Shown: one piece after another, positions 43,414 through 50,422 of the stretch
Numbering within the stretch: the stretch's first letter is position 1
Layout: every line of letters begins with the position of its first letter
Made by a program: the position numbers and the translations under genes
Assembly (NCBI RefSeq): GCF_003957295.1
Contig: NZ_RQPJ01000021.1
Coordinates: forward strand, 108,210-172,209
Length of the DNA stretch: 64,000 nt
Source: Arenibacter aquaticus
GTDB taxonomy: Bacteria; Bacteroidota; Bacteroidia; Flavobacteriales; Flavobacteriaceae
Reading direction: 5' to 3'
The notes under the pieces: generated by a model
What the model was told of the DNA's origin: nothing
Seen by the model: the letters and a program-made list of their open reading frames with translations, nothing else
The model's database searches: none

Positions 43414-43557
43414 ATGGAAAAAATTTACTCTGAGAATCCAAACAAGTGTAAACTTGCGAAAGCAAGTCCTGAAACTATCAAGTTTCTAATAGGCTATTCC
43501 AATTCCTTGCAAATAATTGAACACAATAATGTTCAGTTCGAAAATAATTTGAACTAG
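43414..43557 (+). CDS. 47-residue protein after ECF sigma factor, copy 2
   Basis: The gene starts 72 bases after the stop of sigma copy 2 and ends at TAG 43555-43557. Its 47 residues align over the full length with the first small protein (NKCKL at 10-14, IKFLIGYSNSL at 22-32, terminal NLN), with about one third of residues identical and at most one gap. Only one cysteine (12) is kept. The small protein has therefore diverged much more than its sigma factor. It ends 3 bases before a strong terminator shared with nth. Confidence 0.75.
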   Translation: MEKIYSENPNKCKLAKASPETIKFLIGYSNSLQIIEHNNVQFENNLN

Positions 43558-43560
43558 AAC

Positions 43561-43592
43561 AAAAAATCCCAACTTAGGAGTTGGGATTTTTT
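43561..43592. terminator. Bidirectional terminator shared by the second cassette and nth
   Basis: AAAAAATCCCAAC and GTTGGGATTTTTT form a 13-base stem around TTAGGA. The stop codon of nth (43574-43576, read leftward) lies in the loop, so the hairpin overlaps the 3' end of that gene. Confidence 0.9.
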
Positions 43593-44239
43593 GTTTTATA
43601 ATAGCTGTTCAAGACAGTTTTTCTTCCAATTTTTTTGGTGATAATGTCCTTTTCCAAATCCCAGCCCCTTGCTGGTGAATATTCCCTTCCGTACCAAATA
43701 ATCTGTAGGTGAAGGTCGTTCCACAGTTCTTTAGGAAACAATCTTTTAGCATCTTTTTCAGTTTGAACCACATTTTTACCATTTGAAAAACCCCAACGGT
43801 ACATGAGTCTATGTATATGGGTGTCTACCGGAAAGGCAGGAATCCCAAAGGCTTGTGAGACCACCACGCTGGCGGTTTTATGTCCAACTGCCGGTAATTG
43901 TTCCAAAAGTTCCAATTCCTGTGGTACTTGCCCGTCGTATTTTTCAATGAGGATTTTAGAAAGGCCATAGATACCTTTAGATTTCATAGGGGATAGCCCA
44001 ACAGGCTTAATAATTTCCCGGATTTCTTCCGGGGTCATTTTCACCATGTCAAAGGGGTTGTCTGCCTTGGCAAATAATAGAGGTGTAATCTTATTGACCC
44101 GCACATCGGTACTTTGGGCCGACAGCAGTACGGCAATCAGTAGGGTATAGGGGTCTTTGTGGTCTAGAGGAACTGGGATTGTGGGGTACAGTTTTTGTAA
44201 AGTTTCAATGGTAAAGGTAACTTTTTCGGCTTTCGTCAT
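43574..44239 (-). CDS. nth: Endonuclease III without the Fe-S cluster cysteines
   Basis: The 221-residue DNA glycosylase/AP lyase has the helix-hairpin-helix LEQLPAVGHKTA, with the catalytic lysine at K121 and the catalytic aspartate at D139 in PVDTHIHR. The usual C-terminal Cys-X6-Cys-X2-Cys-X5-Cys of the [4Fe-4S] cluster is absent; the segment reads IIWYGREYSPARGWDLEKDII instead. This loss is recurrent in Bacteroidota relatives, as I recall. It should repair oxidised pyrimidines in base excision repair. It is convergent with the sigma cassette and divergent from bcp. Confidence 0.9.
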   Translation of the reverse strand: MTKAEKVTFTIETLQKLYPTIPVPLDHKDPYTLLIAVLLSAQSTDVRVNKITPLLFAKADNPFDMVKMTPEEIREIIKPVGLSPMKSKGIYGLSKILIEKYDGQVPQELELLEQLPAVGHKTASVVVSQAFGIPAFPVDTHIHRLMYRWGFSNGKNVVQTEKDAKRLFPKELWNDLHLQIIWYGREYSPARGWDLEKDIITKKIGRKTVLNSYYKTKNPNS

Positions 44240-44323
44240 TTATTGCTTAATTTTATAAAAAATTGAAGATCCTTCAGATGGATCCAGTCTTTTTTAGAAT
44301 CTAAAATTACTTAATTTTTAACT

Positions 44324-44773
44324 ATGAACACTTTAAAAGTAGGGGATAAGGTCCCAGAGTTCTCCGCTAAGGATGAAAACGGAAATATGATTAGTCTGTC
44401 TGACTACAAGGGTAAAAAGCTGATCGTTTTTTTCTATCCAAAGGCCAGTACCCCTGGCTGTACTGCCGAGGCATGTAATCTAAGGGACAATTATTCTGAG
44501 CTTAAGGCCCAAGGGTATGAATTACTGGGCGTTAGTGCCGATACACCCAAAAGGCAGTTGAATTTTAAAAATAAATATGAATTTCCATTTCCCTTATTGG
44601 CAGATGAAGACCATACCGTATTAAATATTTTTGGGGTATGGGGGCCAAAACAGTTCATGGGTAAAAAATATGATGGTATTCATAGAATGACTTTTGTAAT
44701 TAACGAGGAAGGGGTAGTTTCCAAGGTAATAGAAAAGGTAAAGACCAAAGACCACGCCGCACAAATACTTTAA
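44324..44773 (+). CDS. bcp: Thioredoxin-dependent thiol peroxidase (Bcp/PrxQ)
   Basis: The 149-residue peroxiredoxin reduces hydroperoxides, with electrons from thioredoxin. The peroxidatic cysteine is C46 in STPGCTAEACNLRDNY and the resolving cysteine is C51, the atypical 2-Cys CxxxxC pattern of the Bcp/PrxQ group. The WGPKQFMGKKYDGIHRMTFVI segment closes the thioredoxin fold. It is divergent from nth, which is also concerned with oxidative damage. A long hairpin follows. Confidence 0.95.
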   Translation: MNTLKVGDKVPEFSAKDENGNMISLSDYKGKKLIVFFYPKASTPGCTAEACNLRDNYSELKAQGYELLGVSADTPKRQLNFKNKYEFPFPLLADEDHTVLNIFGVWGPKQFMGKKYDGIHRMTFVINEEGVVSKVIEKVKTKDHAAQIL

Positions 44774-44791
44774 GTATTGTTAGAAGCTAAG

Positions 44792-44840
44792 AGGCCCTGT
44801 ACACGTTGTTACTATATAACAACATTCGTGTACAGGGCCT
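44792..44840. terminator. Long hairpin between bcp and its convergent neighbour
   Basis: AGGCCCTGTACACG (44792-44805) pairs with CGTGTACAGGGCCT (44827-44840), 14 bases perfect, with a further inner TTGTT/AACAA stem. There is no strong T run on either side, but the position between convergent genes suggests termination or mRNA 3' end protection. Confidence 0.65.
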
Positions 44841-44861
44841 ACATTTATATAATTTTAAGGA

Positions 44862-46325
44862 TTATACCTTTTGCTTGTGTTCCGCTTCCAAAGGTTTGCG
44901 AATGAAAAGTTTCTTCTGTTTAATGATGTCTGCAATACCCTCGGGCAGTACAGATTCCCAACCTTCTTCGCCGTTAATGATTTTCTTAAGGACGTCTCTT
45001 GAGAAAACATGAAGGATTTCAGGATCGTAATCAATTATATCCATCACCTTGCCATTGTACTTAAAGAATTTGTACAACTCTTTCATTCTTGGATGCACCT
45101 TTATGGTATTACTGGTCATGATCTGACCGGTTTCCTCATTACGCATAGGGTATAGGTACACTTTAAGGTCCTTAAAGAATAGCTTGCCAAAGGCTTCCAG
45201 GATACCACCACTAAGGTGACGGTAATACTTTTCATCAAAAATATCTACCAAATTGTTTACCCCCATGGTAAGTCCAATTTTGGATTTGGTATAGTTGCTA
45301 AAGTATTCTACCAACCTAAAATACTCCTGAAATTTGGATATCATTACCGTATGGCCCAGAGAGCACAACAGTTCTGCCCGGTCCATAAAATCCTGTTCAT
45401 CTATTTCTCCGGAGGCCCTAAGGTTAGAAAGTGTAATTTCAAAAATGACTACTGTATTTTCTTCTTCAACACTTTGTTCCCTAATAAAAATTTCATAGGA
45501 TTTCTTAAACATATCCATATTAACCTTGGTCACTGGTCTAAAGCTACCCCGCAAGGCCAATATATTCTTTTTGTATAGAATGGTCGCTGGCAATAGGTTA
45601 TTGCCATCAGGTCCGAACATCACGGCATCGGTCATGTCATTCTTCACCAATTGCAAACTCATCAAACGGTTGTCGACTTCAGCAAAATTAGGACCTGAAA
45701 AGTTAACCAAATCTATTTCTACAGTGTCCTTATCTATGTGGTCATATAGATATTTCAGCAATTTTCTGGGCTTATCATATTTGTAAAAAGCCCCATAAAT
45801 AAGATTTACACCCAATATCCCCAGAGTTTCCTGCTGTAATCTTGCCTCATTTTGCTTAAAGCGGATATGGAGGATTATCTCATTCAGTTCTTTTTGTTTG
45901 GGGTCTAATTGATATCTTATACCTATCCAACCATGACCTTTGTAGCGCTTGGAAAAATCAATGGTAGCAACTGTATTGGCGTATGAAAAGAACAGGCGGT
46001 CCGGGTGTTTTTCCCTACTTATCCTGTTGTCCATGTTTTCCATTTCATGGGCCAACATTTTCTTTAACCGGGACTGGGTTACATACCGGCCGTCTTCTTC
46101 AATTCCATAAATGGCATCGCTAAAATCCTTGTCATAAGCACTCATGGCCTTTGCTATGGTTCCGGAAGCGCCTCCAGACCTAAAAAAATGGGCCGAAGTC
46201 TCCTGACCGGCGCCAATTTCTGAAAATGTACCGTAAATATCAGGATTTAAATTAATCCTTAAGGTTTTTGCTTTTATTGACGGAACGTTGGTAAAAACAT
46301 TTTCTTTCTTTAAAATTGTGGACAT
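44862..46325 (-). CDS. Conserved protein of unknown function, 487 residues
   Basis: I do not recognise a characterised family. The protein is soluble, without signal or membrane helix. The N-terminal region contains FSEIGAGQETSAHFFRSGGASGTIAKAMSAYDKDFSDAIYG (about 34-73), glycine-rich and probably nucleotide- or phosphate-binding. The middle holds IEIDLVNFSGPNFAEVDNRLMSLQLVKNDMTDAVMFGPDGNN, and the end alternates helices and strands (VHPRMKELYKFFKYNGK). Close relatives exist in Bacteroidota in my memory, with names that do not reflect function. It is divergent from the metallo-hydrolase, with the two start codons 88 bases apart. Confidence 0.7.
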   Translation of the reverse strand: MSTILKKENVFTNVPSIKAKTLRINLNPDIYGTFSEIGAGQETSAHFFRSGGASGTIAKAMSAYDKDFSDAIYGIEEDGRYVTQSRLKKMLAHEMENMDNRISREKHPDRLFFSYANTVATIDFSKRYKGHGWIGIRYQLDPKQKELNEIILHIRFKQNEARLQQETLGILGVNLIYGAFYKYDKPRKLLKYLYDHIDKDTVEIDLVNFSGPNFAEVDNRLMSLQLVKNDMTDAVMFGPDGNNLLPATILYKKNILALRGSFRPVTKVNMDMFKKSYEIFIREQSVEEENTVVIFEITLSNLRASGEIDEQDFMDRAELLCSLGHTVMISKFQEYFRLVEYFSNYTKSKIGLTMGVNNLVDIFDEKYYRHLSGGILEAFGKLFFKDLKVYLYPMRNEETGQIMTSNTIKVHPRMKELYKFFKYNGKVMDIIDYDPEILHVFSRDVLKKIINGEEGWESVLPEGIADIIKQKKLFIRKPLEAEHKQKV

Positions 46326-46413
46326 AGCGTCTTTTTTACTTGTAGCAAAGTTAATAAGATTGAGTTATCTATTAAATAAATTAGTTATAAATTTGGAAGA
46401 AATAGATGTAGGG

Positions 46414-47178
46414 TTGAAAATAACTTTTTTAGGAACAGGAACTTCGCAGGGAATACCCGTAATTGGCAGTACTCACCCAGTTTGTTTAAGCAGTGATCCT
46501 AAGGATAAAAGACTTCGTGTATCCATTATGATCAGCTGGGACTCCTATAGATATATTATAGATTGTGGCCCCGATTTTAGGCAGCAAATGCTGACCAATA
46601 ATGTTGTGAAGATAGATGGCATTCTCTTTACCCATGAGCATTCGGATCACACTGCGGGAATAGATGACATTCGTCCCTTTTTCTTTAGACAAGGTGATAT
46701 ACCTATTTATGCTCATGAACGTGTCATCAACTCTTTAAAACAGCGATTCGACTACATATTTGCCAATGAAAATAGGTACCCTGGGGCTCCGGCAGTAGAT
46801 ATAAATACGGTTGTTAACAATAAACCTTTCAAGATAGGTAACCTAATGGCTATACCTATTGAGGCGCAGCACAATAGGCTGCAGGTATTTGGGTTTAGGA
46901 TACAGGACTTTGTTTATTTGACCGATGTAAAGAGCGTGGAAAAAGAAGAGATGGAGAAAATAAAAGGAGTGAAAACCTTGGTGGTCAATGCTCTAAGATT
47001 AGAACCCCATCATTCACATTTTAATTTGGAAGAGGCACTCGCCTTTATTGCGACTATTAAACCGGAAAGAGCCTATTTAACCCATATTAGTCATTTAATG
47101 GGTTTTCATGAAGAGGTGGAAAAGGAATTGCCAAAAAATGTACATTTGGCTTATGATAATCTCGTGATTGAGGTGTAG
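46414..47178 (+). CDS. Metallo-beta-lactamase-fold hydrolase (PhnP/RNase Z-like)
   Basis: The product is 254 residues from TTG at 46414, which gives LKITFLGTGTSQG, the usual first strand. The frame is open further upstream to a TTG at 46288, but that extension is not conserved and would overlap the divergent gene. The metal site THEHSDH is at about residues 69-75. Further ligands are an aspartate in YLTDV and a histidine in THISHLMG. Two cysteines (near 30) in HPVCLSSDPKDKR replace part of the PhnP zinc site. Phosphodiesterase activity on cyclic phosphates or tRNA ends is likely but the substrate is unknown. Confidence 0.85.
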   Translation: MKITFLGTGTSQGIPVIGSTHPVCLSSDPKDKRLRVSIMISWDSYRYIIDCGPDFRQQMLTNNVVKIDGILFTHEHSDHTAGIDDIRPFFFRQGDIPIYAHERVINSLKQRFDYIFANENRYPGAPAVDINTVVNNKPFKIGNLMAIPIEAQHNRLQVFGFRIQDFVYLTDVKSVEKEEMEKIKGVKTLVVNALRLEPHHSHFNLEEALAFIATIKPERAYLTHISHLMGFHEEVEKELPKNVHLAYDNLVIEV

Positions 47179-47258
47179 CCAAAATATCCCAAAAATAGTA
47201 GTAGCGATTGCTATAACCAAAAAACAACAATCAACAATCCAAAACAATTTAATTTCTT

Positions 47259-47753
47259 ATGAAACATAAAATTTACTTTTATCTATTAATATTTGTTTCT
47301 TTAATAGCCCTGTACCAATTTGTAAGCACCAATAATATGGTAAAGGCCAAAAATTCCCAAATAGTAGCGCAGTCTGAAAAACTTCAAAAATTGGAGGATT
47401 CCATACAAAAACTACATCTTAAAGTATTGGATAACCAGTACTTTTCCTTGGAAAATAATGACGATGCCCTAGCATACTATGATCATTTGCAATTAAATGA
47501 CCCTACGCTTTATGTGTCGGACAAATTATTGGAAACCAATGAAAGTAAGGGCGATAATCCACTTATTCCCTATGAGGGTATGGAAAGTGACTTTAAAATC
47601 AATAAAATAAAGGTCTTGAACCACAAGTGGATTTTGGCCGATTTCTCCGATGGCAAATATTGGGGCGAGCTATTGGTGAAATATGAGCTGAAGGACAATC
47701 TAGGAGTCGATTTTTCTTTGATAGACCACTTATTGTATACCCGTAGCCACTAA
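47259..47753 (+). CDS. Membrane-anchored protein of unknown function
   Basis: This 164-residue protein has one N-terminal hydrophobic helix (about 5-22) that could be a signal anchor, followed by a coiled-coil-like segment (NSQIVAQSEKLQKLEDSIQKLHLKVLDNQ, about 32-60) and a globular end with KVLNHKWILADFSDGKYWGELLVKYELKD. The orientation suggests that the bulk faces the periplasm. I recognise it only as a conserved flavobacterial hypothetical protein. Its stop codon overlaps the stop of the convergent esterase gene by three bases. Confidence 0.7.
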   Translation: MKHKIYFYLLIFVSLIALYQFVSTNNMVKAKNSQIVAQSEKLQKLEDSIQKLHLKVLDNQYFSLENNDDALAYYDHLQLNDPTLYVSDKLLETNESKGDNPLIPYEGMESDFKINKIKVLNHKWILADFSDGKYWGELLVKYELKDNLGVDFSLIDHLLYTRSH

Positions 47754-48409
47754 ATTTTATCTTGTAACCAGTTGTTAAAGGAATAAAAATTCTGTGGTGC
47801 CACCCCGTGGCCAACTGGAAACTCCTCATAAACGTGTTTAATATTCAGGTCTTTTAGTATCTCCGGGGTTTTTTGTGCCCAAGTAACTGGGATAACTTGA
47901 TCTACACTACCGTGGGAAGCATAAATATTTAAGTCCTGAAAGTTGTGGTCCCTGTGGTTTTTTACCAGTAAGTTCTCATTGATATACCCGCTTAAAGCTA
48001 CTACATTTTTCACCAAGTGCGGGTATGAAAGGGCCACGGCATAACTCAAAATACTGCCTTGACTAAATCCTAAGAGGGTGACGTTGTTGGCATCCAGTCC
48101 ATAGGTACTACAGGCTTCTCCAATAAAGGCTTTTATTTTGTCCCTGGATAGTACGGCCTGTTCTTCGTTGTTCCACTTACCTTGATCCGCATCAAAATTA
48201 ATAGCGTACCATGCATTGCCAGAAGGCTGCATAGGATAGGGTGCCTTTACCGATATAATGCAAAGTTCTTTTGGAAGCTCAGGGGCAAAGGAGAATAAGT
48301 CCTCCTCATTGCTGCCATAACCGTGAAACATAAATAATACAGGAGGTTTGCCGCTGCCAAGATTGGAGGGTCTTATTAGGTGTTCTAAAGATAAAGGTGC
48401 TGTTGTCAT
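47750..48409 (-). CDS. Alpha/beta hydrolase, carboxylesterase/phospholipase family
   Basis: The 219-residue protein starts at the ATG at 48409 and belongs to the short carboxylesterase group (like YpfH/EstB). The oxyanion segment is FMFHGYGSNEEDLF (about 20), the nucleophile elbow GFSQGSILS is near 106, and the catalytic Asp (SVDQVIPV) and His (VGHGVAPQNF) follow near 165 and 197. It hydrolyses short ester bonds, and the natural substrate is unknown. It lies one base behind the DUF4870-like gene on the same strand. Confidence 0.88.
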   Translation of the reverse strand: MTTAPLSLEHLIRPSNLGSGKPPVLFMFHGYGSNEEDLFSFAPELPKELCIISVKAPYPMQPSGNAWYAINFDADQGKWNNEEQAVLSRDKIKAFIGEACSTYGLDANNVTLLGFSQGSILSYAVALSYPHLVKNVVALSGYINENLLVKNHRDHNFQDLNIYASHGSVDQVIPVTWAQKTPEILKDLNIKHVYEEFPVGHGVAPQNFYSFNNWLQDKI

Positions 48410-48410
48410 T

Positions 48411-48737
48411 TTAGGAGATAAAAGTGAACCATTTTTGAAAGTACGGGCCAAGAACGGGAACTTCTTGTTTTTTACCGTTTAAAGCTCCCAAGAACCCATA
48501 GAACCATAGTACAATATAAAATACATAGAGTCCGTACCAAGCATATTCGCTGAACCAGTTGCTTAAAAAAATGGCACATCCTAGAAAAACAAGATGAAGT
48601 CCAAATGCCTGTCTTGTGTGAAAACGGGCAAAATCATTCTTAGGATCCGAATTCATGGAGATGGCGATAAGCGCTCCCACCATGGTCATATAGGCCACGA
48701 TTGCCGTGGTCTTTCCTTCTTTAATATCATTGTTCAT
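48411..48737 (-). CDS. DUF4870/TIC20-like small membrane protein, copy 1
   Basis: This 108-residue protein has three to four hydrophobic segments and the motif KTTAIVAYMTMVGALIAI, then DPKNDFARFHTRQAFGLHLV, in which the basic-aromatic FHTRQ sits between helices. This is the pattern of the DUF4870/Tic20-like family. The function is unknown. It is translationally close to the esterase gene and is paralogous to the gene at 48821-49138. Confidence 0.8.
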   Translation of the reverse strand: MNNDIKEGKTTAIVAYMTMVGALIAISMNSDPKNDFARFHTRQAFGLHLVFLGCAIFLSNWFSEYAWYGLYVFYIVLWFYGFLGALNGKKQEVPVLGPYFQKWFTFIS

Positions 48738-48771
48738 AGCGGCAAAATTAATCCAAGTTTAAAATATGTAC

Positions 48772-48798
48772 AAAAAAAGAGGTCCTGTAAAGACCTCT
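48772..48798 (-). terminator. Intrinsic terminator between the two DUF4870-like genes
   Basis: AGAGGTC (48778-48784) pairs with GACCTCT (48792-48798). Read leftward it is followed by a T run, the complement of the A run at 48772-48778. It separates the two paralogues into different transcripts. Confidence 0.75.
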
Positions 48799-48820
48799 AA
48801 ATCTTTTTTAAAAGTAATAC

Positions 48821-49138
48821 TTACTCGCCTATGGTGCCTATATAGGGCAACTTTTCTAGCTTTCCATTGTTGGCGTTAATGGCCCCAATAACGGCAAAAA
48901 CAAGGGGGATCCATCTTATTAGACCTAATAAGCCCAAACCAGAGGAGGTAGCTGCCAGTCGCAAAACCAACCCTATGACAATAGCCAATATCCATACCCT
49001 AAGCGATTGGCCTATATGGAATTTTACAAATTCGTTCTTTTTGTCATAGTTTACTATAAAGGCTATTAATAGGCCAATAGCAGTAATATAACTGATAACG
49101 GCCATAATTTTACCTTCATTTATGGTTTGTTGGTTCAT
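48821..49138 (-). CDS. DUF4870/TIC20-like small membrane protein, copy 2
   Basis: The 105-residue protein is similar in length and layout to copy 1: an N-terminal GKIMAVISYITAIGLLIAF helix, the DKKNEFVKFHIGQSLRVW loop (compare FHTRQ in copy 1), and two further helices. It ends in GTIGE. The role is unknown. It is 30 bases downstream of the dihydroorotase-like gene and ends at a terminator, so it is probably the last gene of that operon. Confidence 0.8.
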   Translation of the reverse strand: MNQQTINEGKIMAVISYITAIGLLIAFIVNYDKKNEFVKFHIGQSLRVWILAIVIGLVLRLAATSSGLGLLGLIRWIPLVFAVIGAINANNGKLEKLPYIGTIGE

Positions 49139-49168
49139 ATAGATCTTTTTTGTGGTGGGTAAGCTAAT

Positions 49169-50422
49169 TTACGAAATAATCTGGTTGTTGGATATGACGC
49201 CGTAGACCCTTCCCTTTAGTTTTGCTCCCAAGAAACAGCTGTTTTTGGAGGTTGATATGATGTGTTCTTCGTTGAAGGTATATTCGGCTGTGGGATCAAA
49301 TAATGTTAGTGTGGCTTTTTCGCCTACCCTAAGACTGGGCAATGGTATTTCAAATCGTTCCCGGCCCTTGGTAAGAAATACAATAGTCGTTTCCAGATCA
49401 AAAATTTGATTCATCATGCCAAAAGCTGTTTCCAACCCAATAGTTCCATCTTCAGCATTATCGAATTCCACTCTTTTTTGCTCTATATCCATTGGTCTAT
49501 GGTCTGTGGTCACAAAATCTATAGTACCATTTTTTAGTCCTTTAATCAAGGCTTTATTGTCCTTATTGGTCCGTAAGGGCGGTATTAGTTTATAGTGGGT
49601 GTCAAATTCCACAAGGGTTTCGTCCGTAAAACAAAGGTTATGTAAGGCAACACTACAGCTAACATCCAAGCCTTTTTTCTTGGCTTCGGCAATTAATTTC
49701 ACCGAATTTTCGGTAGATATAGTAGGGATATGCATTTTTCCTCCCGCATACTCCAAAATAAAGAGATCCCTAACTATATTGAGTTCCTCTGCCAAATGGG
49801 GAATCCCTTTTAGCCCCAATTTGGTGGATATTTCGCCTTCATTCACTATTCCTTTCCCGGCAATCTGCTTATCCATGGGAAAACTAAAAACAAGTCCGTC
49901 AAAATTATGGGCGTACTGAAGGGCTACTTTTAAGAGGTTCGAATTTTTTAAAGGTAGTTTATAGTCGTAGAAACCTACTGCACCTGCAGTTTTCATATCG
50001 TAGAGCTCGGCCAGACTTTCGCCTTCAGATTTTATGGTCAGGCTCGCCAAAGGGTGTAGGGTAGTGGCACTCTGAGCTGCGGCATTACGTAAAAAAATGA
50101 TATCCGAACTGCTATCTGGAACTGGATTGGAGTTAGGGTTAAGGACTATATCGGTAAACCCGCTTTTGGCAGCAGTGTATAGGCCGTTTGCTATAGTTTC
50201 CCTTTCCTCGTAGCCAGGTTCGCCAAAGCTGATGCCCGAATCGAACCAGCCAACGGAGACATGGAGATTTTTGTGCTCTATGACCTTTGTTTTACCCTGC
50301 ACCTCCAGATTGGATCCAATGTCTTCAATTGTCCCATTCTTTATGTATATATCGCGCTTTTTCATATGAAGATCACCGTTGGTGGGATCTATAATTTTGG
50401 CGGACTTTAAGAGTATGTTCAT
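49169..50422 (-). CDS. Dihydroorotase homologue lacking metal ligands
   Basis: The 417-residue protein from the ATG at 50422 has the complete amidohydrolase layout of a dihydroorotase. The metal-binding DxHxH is D61-S-G-I-S65, so both histidines are lost (canonical pattern FIDxHxHxREPG, here WFDSGISFGEPG). The later DEFS/HPED and HIxH positions are also altered (LVFSFPMDKQ; MHIPTIST), and the final TDHAP is TDHRP. It is therefore likely not to be an active hydrolase and may be a structural or regulatory partner, comparable with inactive PyrC-type proteins. It starts within the end of the BatA-like gene (4-base overlap). Confidence 0.85.
   Translation of the reverse strand: MNILLKSAKIIDPTNGDLHMKKRDIYIKNGTIEDIGSNLEVQGKTKVIEHKNLHVSVGWFDSGISFGEPGYEERETIANGLYTAAKSGFTDIVLNPNSNPVPDSSSDIIFLRNAAAQSATTLHPLASLTIKSEGESLAELYDMKTAGAVGFYDYKLPLKNSNLLKVALQYAHNFDGLVFSFPMDKQIAGKGIVNEGEISTKLGLKGIPHLAEELNIVRDLFILEYAGGKMHIPTISTENSVKLIAEAKKKGLDVSCSVALHNLCFTDETLVEFDTHYKLIPPLRTNKDNKALIKGLKNGTIDFVTTDHRPMDIEQKRVEFDNAEDGTIGLETAFGMMNQIFDLETTIVFLTKGRERFEIPLPSLRVGEKATLTLFDPTAEYTFNEEHIISTSKNSCFLGAKLKGRVYGVISNNQIIS

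Noticed and set aside
44792-44840. Riboswitch or small RNA
   Set aside because: It is one long simple stem between convergent genes, best explained as a 3' end structure.
46288-46413. Extended N-terminus of the metallo-hydrolase from a TTG at 46288
   Set aside because: The extra 42 residues are not like the family, overlap the start of the divergent gene and run through its promoter region. The TTG at 46414 gives the expected first strand.
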